64,000 nt of DNA, taken from the NCBI GenBank assembly GCA_023630585.1, contig CM042546.1, forward strand, positions 11,350,310-11,414,309, written 5' to 3'. The notes under the pieces were generated by a model. The model searched no databases. It had not been told where the DNA came from and saw only the letters and a list, made by a program, of their open reading frames with translations. The position numbers were made by a program, and so were the translations under genes. Positions 50,701-61,095 of the stretch are shown one piece after another. This DNA comes from Cranoglanis bouderius. Taxonomy: Eukaryota > Chordata > Actinopteri > Siluriformes > Cranoglanididae. Position 1 is the first letter of the stretch. Each line of letters starts with the position of its first letter.

Positions 50701-51165
50701 ACCAGTATTGGGTATGCATGCACGTGTGTGTGTGTGTGTGTGTGTGTGTTACCTGCAGCCTGCAGCAGCTCCAGCACTCTGTGCTCTTCATACTTGGCCA
50801 GAGGAATGAGTGAGTGCAGCACATAGAGAGCAGAGTGATGATCCAGATTGTGCAGCTGAGACAGCAAGGCCTCATGGGAGATCTCGCTGTTCACACAGAG
50901 TCAGAATTTGTATTTTAAAAAATGCAGAAATCTGAATTTGAATGTTATTTTGATTGGGATTCTCCCCTACATTCTGTGTACGAGTCATCCACTCACACAA
51001 ACACACACACACACACACTGTGGTTAAGTGAATGATCTGGGCGATTGAATGCTGTTTAGAAATATATGTTTGCTTCATTATTTTGGGTTGAACTTCAATC
51101 ATGTATCTCCAAGCCTCGAAATTCAGTTTCAGATCAGTCAGTCACAAAGCTAAGAGTTTAATATG

Positions 51166-51205
<40 letters not shown>

Positions 51206-51829
51206 TGTGTGTGAGAAGTACTCACGGGTTGTTTTTGGCACACCACTCCAACACCCTTAACTGAGATGAGAGGACGTTTGCAAACTCGCTGAGGACAGTG
51301 TCTTTGGCCTACACACACACACACACACACACACGACTATACAGCGTGAGTAAAGTGACAAAAACACTACACTGGATACACGCTCAATTTTTTTCCAGAT
51401 AGACAGATTTCATTTAAACCAAGGTAAAACATTTAAGGTGGAACATTTGCAGTGGTGGCTCGATGGTAAGAGCTCTGGACTACTGATCGGAAAGTTGCGA
51501 GTTTGAATCCCAGCAGCTCCTACTGATGGGTCCTTGAGCAAGTCAACTGCTCAGCTCAACTGTAAGTCACTTTGGATAAAAGTGTCTGCCAAATGAATAA
51601 ATATAGATCAACGTACACTTTGGCAGTCCACCTTAAATTTACATAGGCTACAACTGTGAACACAGAAGTTTCTATTGGAAATAGAAAATATTGATTGTAG
51701 TATTTCACCACAACATCTTTAAAAAAGATAAAGCATCTTATCTACTTCCTGCTTTAAACACCCTCATTGAATTCCTCTCACAATTCCAAAGAGCAGCACA
51801 AATTTTCCTTTACAGTGCAGAGAAAAAAG

Positions 51830-51873
<44 letters not shown>

Positions 51874-52937
51874 ACACAGACACACACAGACACACACAGA
51901 CACACACACAGACACACACACAGACACACACACAGACACACACACAGACACACACACAGACACACACACAGACACACACACAGACACGTCTGGGCCTGCT
52001 CAGCATGGGTACAGAGCATGGGAGGATGTTAAATGCTTTACTGCATCATGTAGTACACCTTTTAGGTTTTCCACCATTTTTTCTTTCAATTTAAGGAGTT
52101 TATTTCCTGACCTGTTGTTGGTGCAGAATCCTGAGGAGCCCCTGGGCAGAGTCAAGGCTCCGGCAGTGTTTCCATCCCAGCAAAAGAAGGAGGCGAGACA
52201 GCGGCTGAAACTCCGCCCCAAGCAACGCCTCCAGTTTAGAAAACTCCTCCTTCTTTATGAGGTCAAGCCCCGTGACCTACCAACAAAACCACAAAAGATG
52301 AGTCACAGATGAGTGACTTAATAACAGAAACTGTAAAAATGGGGTAAAACATGAATATAATTATCACATAATTCCATTTTTGTTTATAAAAACTATCCAA
52401 TTTACAGAACGTTCTCACCTCACCAAGCCGAGAATAATTTTTAATACTGCATATTGTGCAGTGGCTGTTTGGAGTGTGTTTAGTAAAACACTCAATAGGG
52501 AGAGTGGATGAAGGAGAGTGGACAAGTGGATGAGAGAGAGCAGACGAGTGAACAAGAGAGAGTGGATGAGTGGACGAGGGAGAGTGCATGAGTAGATGAG
52601 GGAGAGTGGAAGAGGGAGAGTGGATGAGTGGATGAGTTAGAGTGGACGAGGGAGAGTGCATGAGTAGATAAGGGAGAGTGGACAAGTGGATGAGGGAGAG
52701 TGGACAAGTGGATGAGGGAGAGTGGACGAGGGAGAGTGGACAAGTGGATGAGGGAGAGTGGATGAGTGGACGAGTGGATGGGTGGATGAGGGGTAAGGAC
52801 TCTTACCAGAACCTGCTCCAGAAAGTGCTTTCCACTGCTCAAACACTCAAAGTAGATGGCTTTCCAAGCTGCATGACGGTCACCATGACAACACAGGCCA
52901 AGCATGAGCCTCTCGGCTTCAGGTAAGTCCACTGAGA

Positions 52938-52982
<45 letters not shown>

Positions 52983-54818
52983 AGTATTAGATATTATGTT
53001 AGCCCACTGCGTAGTCATGTGCATATTATCACAAAGACGACGGTCACATGTGACGACTAGATGTGACCACAGGAGTGTGTGTGTGTTTGTGTGTGTCTGT
53101 GTGGAGATAATGTAACAAAATTACCACGGACTCTCACTTCCCCAAAAATTTAAGAACTAAAAACCTGAAGAGGGAAATATAAATTGTGTCCTGCCTAATC
53201 GAGCTAACACTGCACATGTTTGTGTGTGTCTGCGTGTGTGTGTTAGCCCCTGTCCCTCTCACCCTGTGTGTGTGTTGCATCTTGGAGCAGCCTGTCCCTG
53301 CAGAGCCGCAGAGCTGTGGCACAGTAGCGCATCAGCAGAGTGTGACTCTGAGGTCGAAGCAGGCATCCCATCACCCTCTCCTCACTTAGAGGCCCCTCCC
53401 TTGCCTTCCACAGCCCCACCCACAGCTGTTCCAGCTCCGCCGCTGCACACGGAGCAAGAGCCAGTGCACCGCACACCTCCTCTGCCCATCCCTCACTCCT
53501 CTTGCCCTTCTTCTCCTCCATGAGGTCCAGGAGATGTTGGAGAAAGACGCTGGATGCGTTCGTGTGTTTCAGGAAGCGGAGCAGGGCATGGGTCAGACGT
53601 GGGCTGCGCTCAGAGAGGAGGGAGCGGATGGAGGAGAGAGCGGCGTCACTCAGAGGAGGAACGGAGCCCGAGTCCTTCCGCTCGACACGCTCGGACTCTA
53701 GGAAGGCCTGATGCAGCTCCTGAGAAAGAGAGAAACCAAAAAATGTTAAAAGCTACAGTGGAATTATTCCTAGGTCTAAGTGAAGGAGGTGTAGTCTCTG
53801 TGCCTGTCATGCTAAATGAAGGAGGCGTGGCCTATAAGCTTGTCATGCTCCATGAAGGAGGCGTGGTCTACATGCTCAATGAAAAAGGTGTGGCTTATAA
53901 GCCTGCCATGCTCAACGAAAAACATATGGTCTCTGTGTTTATCAGAGGCGTGGCCTCTGTGCATGTCATTCTGACTGAAGGAGGTGTGGCCTCTGTGTGT
54001 GTGTTGGTGTCACTGAAGGAGTGCAAAACTAAACAAGCAAAGTAAGCTAGGTGGTCTAAGGGGTAATCAGCTTAAATCTGATATCTTCTATTAACAAACA
54101 AATCTATCAAACTCAAACAAGTGCTGTAGATTCGAACTGTTTTTGTTACCTCTAGTTGTAAAGAACAGATGTTTGTTACAGTTATGATGTGTGTTATAGA
54201 AAGTGGGAAGTTTACCTTAAGTACAGAATGAGGCACTTCCTCTCCGAGCTCCTCTAAAATCAGCAGGAAGGCTAGCTCTCTCCGGACTGAGAGAGACACC
54301 TGCAGTGCAGGAGGGAGACGTGATATGGATTATCCGAGGTCCAGAAACTCATCGGAGATGCTTTTATTTGAAAGTGTATTTCACCTTGTCTTTTGAGTGT
54401 TTCTCCATCACCTGCAGCCAGAACCATGCGAGTCTGTGAGGACTTCCCGCTGTCTCCCACCTACAAAGCAGCACGGCGAAGGTCAAGTCCAAAGCCACGG
54501 CCACAAACCAACCACGTGTACACACTGCCTAAGCTAGAATGCCTGAATGCTAACGCAAGTGAAACTGAAAGGCAACAGAGACCAGAGTTTTATTACAGCT
54601 GTCAGAATGTGAGGACACACTACTCACGCAAGTTGATACGGTTGTGCGATAAGTGCAGCGATGATGTCGTCAGGACGCCGCGGAACGTCTCCGGCAGCCT
54701 GACTGAGCTGTCGGACACAAGCGGCGGCCAGTTCCCACTCGCCATGCCGTAAACACTGAGTGAAAAAGACAAAGAGGTCCTGCACTGAGCTCTCCTCCTC
54801 TCGGCCGAACGGATGCAT
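35719..54818 (-). CDS. zfyve26: Zinc finger FYVE domain-containing protein 26 (spastizin)
   Basis: Large endolysosomal scaffold that binds PI3P, partners spatacsin (SPG11) and AP-5 and is needed for autophagic lysosome reformation; human loss causes spastic paraplegia 15. Forty coding exons, high-to-low: 54818-54628, 54460-54385, 54299-54216, 53719-53263, 52931-52807, 52276-52112, 51308-51226, 50886-50753, 50468-50301, 50153-49641, 47641-47477, 47109-46958, 46835-46592, 46490-46227, 45915-45796, 45311-45141, 44888-44652, 44450-44345, 43897-43053, 42775-42579, 42312-42208, 42062-41940, 41831-41664, 41314-41065, 40873-40781, 40508-40327, 40198-40065, 39892-39864, 39665-39532, 39368-39148, 38993-38846, 38705-38496, 38266-38051, 37884-37687, 37512-37316, 37176-36999, 36831-36772, 36627-36445, 36088-36038, 35925-35719. 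They sum to 7,584 nt, closing in frame at 2,527 residues (human 2,539). The FYVE domain is at about 1787-1850: WIPD, RRHHCRRCG, and eight zinc cysteines (1796, 1799, 1813, 1816, 1821, 1824, 1841, 1844). The remainder is helical solenoid. Poly-Ser runs lie near 1239-1265 and 2322-2331. Confidence 0.95.
37092..37116 (-). repeat. zfyve26: Coding TCC repeat (poly-Ser) in zfyve26 exon 36
   Basis: Nine consecutive GGA/TCC-type units inside the exon encode most of a ten-serine run after HRCD. The human protein has no such run at this place, so it is a lineage-specific, potentially length-variable insertion. Confidence 0.85.
41396..41445. repeat. 36-bp-type minisatellite fragment, zfyve26 intron 23
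   Basis: One to one-and-a-half units containing AGGAGGCGTGGCCTCTGTGC and CTTGTCACAGTAAAAGAGGCG. It belongs to the family that forms the array at 49003-49412. Confidence 0.6.
44458..44533. repeat. (CA)n microsatellite, 38 units
   Basis: Directly upstream (in transcript sense) of the zfyve26 exon 18 acceptor, only a few bases away, so the intron ends in a UG run. Confidence 0.95.
45958..46100. repeat. 36-bp-type minisatellite, zfyve26 intron 14
   Basis: About four diverged units built on GGAGGTGTGGCCTCTGTGCC followed by TCTCAGTAAA-like sequence. Confidence 0.75.
47644..47708. repeat. (CA)n microsatellite, about 32 units
   Basis: Abuts the zfyve26 exon 11 acceptor (exon ends at 47641), leaving almost no polypyrimidine tract on the transcript strand. 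Confidence 0.95.
47778..48926 (-). mobile_element. Internally deleted Tc1-like transposon
   Basis: 1,149-bp element with TA duplications at 47776-47777 and 48927-48928. The ends are CAGTGGGTATAGAAAAGAAT and its complement, and the inverted repeats run about 210 bp each (47778 to about 47989, and about 48712 to 48926). Inside is only the DNA-binding part of a Tc1 transposase, on the reverse strand. The catalytic half is missing and the frame is broken, so it cannot move itself. It lies in zfyve26 intron 10, in the same sense as the gene. The right arm contains a 22-base G run (48699-48720). Confidence 0.88.
48154..48550 (-). pseudogene. Tc1 transposase N-terminal fragment
   Basis: The original start (MGGKALSKDLRDKVVDRH) is at 48550. 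The frame shifts around an A-run near 48465-48475, after which MPRSTVKSIIKKWK, TLPGSGRRSKL and ATKRPTVTLKQL continue in another frame. Homology stops after VARKKP (about 48190). The DDE catalytic domain is absent. This family is distinct from the intact element at 22814-24322. Confidence 0.85.
49003..49412. repeat. 36-bp minisatellite array, zfyve26 intron 10
   Basis: About eleven tandem units of 36 bp (GTGCTTGTCAGTCTTAGCAA plus AAGAGACGTGGCCAAT, with GTGAAGGAGGCGTGGCC-type variants). Because the period is a multiple of three and no stop falls inside, both strands stay open for over 100 codons with a 12-residue repeat. This is a by-product of the repeat, not evidence of a gene. Confidence 0.93.
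50503..50665 (+). repeat. Interspersed repeat fragment in zfyve26 intron 8
   Basis: Begins GATTCTGATTGGTCAGAAGG, then TTAATTTTCTATAACAGCAG, matching the end of the repeat family at 61096-61400. Confidence 0.6.
51450..51605 (+). mobile_element. tRNA-derived SINE, zfyve26 intron 6
   Basis: Diverged copy with a tRNA-like head (GTGGCTCGATGGTAAGAGC, then GCGAGTTTGAATCCCAGC), a shortened body (TCCTTGAGCAAG) and the tail CTTTGGATAAAAGTGTCTGCC. Confidence 0.65.
51830..51987. repeat. Compound (CA)n / 12-bp CA-GA higher-order repeat
   Basis: A plain CA run (to about 51868) changes to units of CACACACAGA (10 bp) and then CACACACACAGA (12 bp) repeated about seven times. It lies in zfyve26 intron 6. Confidence 0.9.
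52497..52790. repeat. GAGAGTGGA(T/C)GAGTG minisatellite, zfyve26 intron 5
   Basis: Short interleaved units (GGGAGAGTGGACAAGTGGATGA-type, multiples of about 6 to 24 bp) run right up to the donor of exon 5 (52807). The plus strand is purine-rich. Confidence 0.85.
53773..54012. repeat. 36-bp-type minisatellite, zfyve26 intron 3
   Basis: About six diverged units on the pattern CTAAATGAAGGAGGCGTGGCC / CTTGTCATG, the same family as the intron 10 array. Confidence 0.8.
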
Positions 54819-54844
54819 GATGGCACGCTTTCCCCAGGTGTGTG

Positions 54845-54886
54845 TCAGTGTTTAGCGTGTTTATCCAGATGATTACAGCTGCTCAT
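54845..54886 (-). promoter_or_regulatory. zfyve26: Upstream ORF in the predicted zfyve26 5' leader
   Basis: If the leader exon starts after the acceptor-like CTACTGTAG at 54895-54887, its first codon is ATG (54886). It opens a 13-codon frame ending TGA at 54845, 26 bases before the main ATG at 54818. Such short upstream frames usually lower translation of the main frame. Confidence 0.4.
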
Positions 54887-56296
54887 CTACAGTAGACACA
54901 AAATACAGAATGTGCAAAACAGATGTCACGACACTCCACAAGGCACTAATAACGCAACGATATTAGAGATGTGGTTTCTAACCGACCCTGCTTCTGAAAC
55001 TACAAATCCTAGTAAGTTGCCTTTGGACTTAAAGGAGGTGGAGCAGAGCAGCATTGTTCTGAGCTCATTTCCGGGCCAGAAAAATGAAAAACAGAACCGG
55101 ACAGTGAAGAAACTCTCCTTATACATTGAATAGTAATAATGTAAATCAGAGTTTCTCTGAATCACCTTTAAAATGATATGATTAGTACAGATCTAGTAAC
55201 ACTTTGAAAATTTACAGATCACACTTTCAAAACCATACAGTGCTATTAACTATTTTTAAACATTCAAATATTGATTTACCTGAATAGATGTCATGGTAGG
55301 ATCAGAGATGGCTATCAATTAGATAGACAAAGTAAGTAAATAAGAAAAAAATAAATAAAGGAAAACCCCAAAAGAGAGCAACTTTAAACAGGTTCAATGA
55401 TTAAATGCTTTGGAGTATAAAGGATTATGATACTATAATAAAGCATGACACACCTTACATGGCATTTAACCTACAAAGAAACAGAAACGTCTCGAAATAA
55501 ACCTCACTGATATTTATTAACAATAATAAATATAAATATTAGCTGTTTTTTTTTTTTTACTATAACCTTAACGTCTTGTATTGTCGTAGTACGTAATGCA
55601 ACTGTCTACAATGCAACATCCAAAGTTTACTTATAAAACTGCTAATAAAATCAGGATTTTAATAGCTCCAGGTGAGAAACAGTGGCCCTGGAGAATGTTT
55701 ATCATCTCAGAGTCTTATTCACTATAGCATGATACTGTAAAACACAGCACTTACGGTTTGTTTTTATCCAGAAGTGGGCATATGGCGGCGAATCTACAGC
55801 CTAACTATTACACGGCCCTGTGAGCTCTGCCGCCATGACAGTTATGTCATGTGACCTTATCAGCTGATTCAGGAAGTGACTCATGAGTTGCCAGGTTTGA
55901 CTTCATTCTTAGAGGTGGTATTTTTATTTTATTTGATTATGTTTATTATTTTTTAATGAAAGTTGCGCTGCATTTTTACATTTTGACAAATGTATTTTTT
56001 TTTGTTTTTGTTTTGGTATTTGTCATTACACAGGATATAACGTATTTATTTCGTCAATTACATATTAAACTTAATGTTGGCATGAAAATAAATGCATAGA
56101 AAATAAATACTATGTGCTTATTTATCATCCCATGTTATTATTTTATATGCAGATATATATTAGTTCTAATATCTAAAATCTATACGTTTTTATATTATTA
56201 TGTTATTTTACTAGCCTATTTGACTTAATCATCGTCATCATCATCATCAGTAATAATAATAATAAGAGGAAGAAGAAGAAGCCGAAGAAGAAGAAT

Positions 56297-56402
<106 letters not shown>

Positions 56403-56769
56403 CCTTAAAAGTCTGTACAAAACCCTTAGTCTAGTCTGGCAACCCTGAGAACAAAGGTCACAAAGTCACCTGCTCTGTTTATGTACACAATTGATCTTTT
56501 AGGTTTCTGAGAAAGACAACAAGTCTGTCTACATGTCCCAGATTTCCTGTATGTTATCTGTGCCTGCAAAATCTTTAAATGAACTCAAAACCTGCAGAAG
56601 TAGCAAACTAAGAAGTACAAGTACATTGTTACTAAGTTTGTATTAGCATGTCATAGTTAGAGGTGTTGATATTGTTAATATATTGCTATTTATATTCATG
56701 TTACTATATTAATGTTACTAACATGAACGTTATGAATTATAAAATATTTCAAATCCTAAAAATTAAACA

Positions 56770-57355
56770 TCTAATCCATCTGCACCGCTTATCCTATACA
56801 GGGTCGTGGGGGAGCCTGGAGCCTATCCCGGGGAACTCGGGGAACAAGGCCGGGGACACCCTGGACAGGTTGCCAACCCATCACAGGGCACAATCGCACA
56901 CACACTACGGACAATTTGGAAATGTCAATCAGCCTACAATGCATGTCTTTGGACTGGGGAAGGAAACCGGAGTACCCGGAGGAAACCCCCGAAGTACAGA
57001 GAGAACATGCGAACTCTGTGCACAAATGACAGAGGTGGGATTCGAACCCCCAACCCTGGAGGCACGAGGCAAATGTGCTAACCAGCGCAGCAGGTTGTGT
57101 TGTCACCTCACAGCTCCTGGGTTTGAACCTGTGTGTTATTGTCTGTGTGGATGTTCTGTGCATGTTCCTCTGGGTTTTCCAGTTTCCTCCTACTGTCCAA
57201 AAACATGCAAGTAGGCAGATTGGCTAGGATAAATTGCCCGTAGGTGTGAATGTGGTGTGTGAAACTGTGTGTGCATGGTGCCTGGGGTGGGTGAATTTCT
57301 TCTGATTCCGGATCCATCATAACCCTGAGCAGGATATGGTGCTTACTGGAGATGA
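56770..57355. repeat. Head-to-head pair of a dispersed repeat (large imperfect palindrome)
   Basis: The left half (about 56770-57085) has ACCGCTTATCCTATACAGGG ... GGAGCCTATCCC ... GGATTCGAACCC. The right half (about 57085-57355) has GGTTTGAACC ... CAGTTTCCTCC ... CCGGATCCATCATAACCCTG, reading as a diverged inverse copy of the same family (tRNA-like head in the middle, 'aggataa-gcggttactgaagatg'-type tails outside). Confidence 0.6.
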
Positions 57356-57616
57356 AGTGAAAATAAAATACTACTACAACTAATAATAATAATAATAACA
57401 ATAATAATAATGATGATGATGATGATGATGATAATAATTCCAGCCGAGCAATCGGAAGACTCTATTGAGGTCATAAACACACACACTCTCTCTCTCTCTC
57501 TCTCTCTCTTTGCTTTGTTTATGCTCGAAACACGAAACACTAACAGCGACATGCAGCCATTTTGGAATCTGCAGTGTGTCGTCACTACGGCCTGTAGTCG
57601 GGTTTCCTCGGAGACG

Positions 57617-57630
57617 GTTTCCATGGGAAC
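57617..57630. promoter_or_regulatory. RFX X-box-like palindrome upstream of lgalsl
   Basis: GTTTCCATGGGAAC, two changes from the symmetric RFX site GTTGCCATGGCAAC, 126 bases before the lgalsl start codon. Confidence 0.5.
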
Positions 57631-57755
57631 GCGGGTGGGCCGGTGAGACGGTATCCGAGGCGCGAGGCGGGCCAGGCGGGGTTTAAACGCTAAATAATAA
57701 CAATTACTATTATCATTATCATTATTATAATCGAGAGGACTGGACAGAAGGGAAT

Positions 57756-59184
57756 ATGGCAGACACAACAACACCGCGGAGTGTAAGTCTGTTTAATTCA
57801 GCATTATTTCCGTGCTGTGTTCAATTCCACACATTTCAGTGCGCGCGATGAAATTGCTTTATTAACACACACACACACACACACACACACAGAACCGAGG
57901 TGTTAGCTGATTATAGCACCGCTGCATTACTGCACATTAACTGGGTCACTCATAAATATAGAATTTTGTTTTACAACATTATTTTGAAGTCATTTATTCT
58001 GAAATCGCACCAGCTTTTGTTTACTGATGTATCGCTTTACTGAATTTAATTCTGTTTCCACATTACTGATGATTGGCATTGTGGTTCCTGTTTTTGTTCG
58101 TTTGTTTGTTTATTCCTTATTGTTTATCTATTATTCACTACAGGTTATTAGATATTGTTTTCAATGCTGGTTTTCCATTATTGGTTATTATAATATTATT
58201 CATTATTGTTCCCTGGCCTTTGTTATTCCTTACTGGCTTTTATCTTTATTGTTGATTTGTTTATAGTGTTTATTCATGATAATGGCTCCTGGTTATATTA
58301 ATTATTGTCTGTCAGTTATTGGATTTTAATTAGATTGGATTCCTTGGGTTATTTTGTGCTGTAAATTATTTGTTATTGGTTTATGGTTTATTATGGTAAG
58401 CGCCTTATCCTGGGAACACTGTGCATGAGCGATGAGGAATACACCCTGGACAGGACATCAGTCCACCTCAGGACATCACACACACACACACACACACATT
58501 CACACCCTTTTAAACCAAACCCAGAGAAAAACCACGTGAACACCGGAAGAACATGCAATACCCCACACAGACAGCTGGTTAATTATCAGTGGTTTCCTTT
58601 TTATTCATTGATATCAGTCATTTTCTTGGGTGTTTTTTTTTTTTCTTTTTCATTTTTTAAATTTTTTGTCTGTTGTTTTCTGCTTCTGTTATTTGCTTAT
58701 TCAGTTATGGGCATGAGATACTGCTTATTCGCTGGTTGATTTAAAAAAATATATCATCTTTTGTTACTTGGTTGCGTTCTTAAAGTCTAAACATTTTGGC
58801 AGATTTAAAGTTTGTTCGTGACTAAAAATGAAACAGTCAAACTGAAACAAATCTGGCAACCTGAGAGAAAAGCTCACGTACTTTTTCACCTGTTCTGCTT
58901 ATGTATAAAATTGTATTTTCCCCTATTGGCCTTCCAATCGCTTTACTTCTTAGTTATTTGTTTCTATTTTTTATTTTTTTATTTTTTTTTTCAATTTCGG
59001 TTGTTGAATATTAATTGTTTGCTAGTGTAAAATGTTTGTGGTTACTTTGCCATCCATGTCTCTGTGTGCAGGAGGAGGATTATGTTGGTCAGATTAAAGG
59101 AGGTCTGCGTCCTGCTATGAGAATGGTAGTGATGGGAATCATTCACAAACAGCCAAAAAGGTACAATGTCACCCAACCAAACAC

Positions 59185-59256
<72 letters not shown>

Positions 59257-60509
59257 GTGTCATCCTTTAAATAAAGATCCACATCACATAACAGGACAAA
59301 TGCAAACTGTGGGAAATGATGATTTCACACACAATCAGTGCTGGACAGTCTGGAAAATCATTTATGCAAGAGCACATTCGTGTGGCTCTTTCTGTAATTC
59401 CCAGTCATGGTGCCAGTGCCAGTGCCAGCGTGGGAAAAAAAAAGCATATCCCATGTAGATTTTGTTCTTCCAGATGTTAAAAGAGATACTCTGCAGCTTT
59501 GGCCTTATTTGGGAAATAAATGCACCCACCGCTCATTTCTCACTAAAGAATGATGACTAGAATTGGTGACAGTTCATTTATTTTAGTTTATTTAAAGTTT
59601 CTGCTGAGAAATGAGAGAAACGATTTTGCCATAGACTACAAAATTCCCAGAACAGTGCAGTAAACAGTGAATTTGTTCGTATTGGGTGTATTTTTCCGAC
59701 GCACTGCTTGACTCTTGTGCAGTATGATAGTGACGGTGTCCTGCCCACCTCGAGGAGAAGGTGACGAGGAGCAGGAGGGTGACGTGGGGCTGCAGCTGAC
59801 GATCAAGTTCCCGGAAAAGGCCGTGATCCGCAATTCCCGGGTCAATGGGAAGTGGGGATCGTCGGAAAGCATCGTTTCTTTCTTCCCTTTTGCTGCTGGA
59901 GAGTCTTTTAAAGTAAGGTTTTGTCTCAGGTGATACTGCACTTAGTGTCAGTCTTAATACTAACAATACGGGCAACGGTGAAGGAAGAATTAAAGTCAAG
60001 ACTTAAACACTTGGAAGCGTGTTGTTATATGAAAATAATCAAGGATGAGGTGGTGTGATGAAGCTGAGTTACTGTTACCATCCAGAATTGGTTTATTTTC
60101 CTATCACAGCATGCCTTGAAGTGTTTTATTACTCTCATACCAGAGCAATTCGCCAACGATTACAATTTTTCATTTGTATGACGTGTCATACTTTTTAATC
60201 CATTTACATTTAGTGTTTGGAACCTCCGCAAAACAAGTTAGTTCCTGTTCTCACTATTGCTATAGAAGCTATAAACAGTTGTTCCCTCACCAGCCTCTCA
60301 TTTCTCTCTCTCGTGATTGAAAAAACACACGTTTTTTTAATGCGTAATACACGTAATACAAGTCCTGTGAACGAACTGTTACTATAGAAACGGTAACATA
60401 TTAGAACAAGAGCCTGTGATTTGTAGCTGCACTACTGTCAGAGCTGCCGTTATAGAAAACTAATCAACTCCTTCTGACCAATCACAGTGGCGCTGTGGTA
60501 TAAGTTTGA

Positions 60510-60543
<34 letters not shown>

Positions 60544-60689
60544 AGATGGAGATTGTGTGCGAACACCAGCAATTCCGGATCCTAGTGGACGGTCAACCGT
60601 TGTGTGGATTCACACACAGAGTGACCCAGCTGGCGTCCCTCACGTCCCTGCGCGTCGGTGGAGATCTGCAGCTCACCAAAGTTGCATGA
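57756..60689 (+). CDS. lgalsl: Galectin-related protein (lgalsl-type)
   Basis: A single-domain galectin-fold protein with no known enzymatic activity. Coding exons: 57756-57782, 59072-59160, 59723-59912, 60546-60689. They join in frame to 149 residues (human LGALSL 172, with a longer N-terminus). IKGGLRPAMRMVVMGI, then IVTVSCP, FPFAAGESFKMEIVCEHQQFRILVDG and the ending GDLQLTKVA match LGALSL closely. The usual sugar-binding residues are mostly lost. The HFNPR segment is replaced by IKFPEK. The Asn (IRNS) and Trp (NGKWG) are kept, and the WGxExR Arg is missing (WGSSES). Loss of lactose binding is also a feature of mammalian LGALSL. No signal peptide is seen, as in all galectins. Teleosts have a and b copies; which this is was not resolved. 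Confidence 0.88.
59181..59254. repeat. (CA)n microsatellite in lgalsl intron 2
   Basis: About 36 CA units with one AA interruption, starting 20 bases past the exon 2 donor. Confidence 0.95.
60070..60487 (-). repeat. Interspersed repeat, reverse copy, lgalsl intron 3
   Basis: Contains CTATCACAGCATGCC, AAACAGTTGTTCCCTCACC, GTTACTATAGAAACGG and the end ACTCCTTCTGACCAATCACA, the inverse of the family end seen at 61096. It stops shortly before a CT tract and the exon 4 acceptor. Confidence 0.65.
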
Positions 60690-60800
60690 AATCACGACAA
60701 GAGTCATCATACAAAAAAAACAAAAGCAAAAAAAAAAAAAAAAAACCACACACACAGGCACTCATAAGATTGCAAACTGTTGATGCACCAAGTTCTTTTA

Positions 60801-60806
60801 AATAAA
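60801..60806 (+). promoter_or_regulatory. lgalsl: lgalsl polyadenylation signal
   Basis: AATAAA 112 bases past the lgalsl stop. A second AATAAA at 62407-62412, followed by T- and GT-rich sequence, could end a longer transcript. Confidence 0.5.
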
Positions 60807-61095
60807 TGTCCCTCCTTTAGTGACCTTTGACCGTCTGCGCTGACCGCTGAGTCAGGAAAAATACACATGGATTCTAATACCGAATGCAAAATATTCCAAA
60901 GCTACAGTCAACTGTGATTTATACCCCTGTGTAACACTCAGACCTCATGCACACTCCTGTGGATATTTCTGGAAACACATTTTTCTCCTCTGTTTTAAAA
61001 AAAAAAAAAAAAAAAGTCCTGGAGAATGTGAAAGGGCTTAGGTAAAAGGGCATGCCGGACCAGTAGGTGGCAGTAATGCGTCTTATACCACAGCA

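Noticed and set aside
51691..52312. Overlapping frames of 113 and 181 codons with His-Thr-Asp repeats
   Set aside because: Produced by the CA/CAGA repeat and antisense to zfyve26 exon 6.
56663..57214. 183-codon plus-strand frame
   Set aside because: It reads through an interspersed repeat and its inverted partner, with no recognisable domain.
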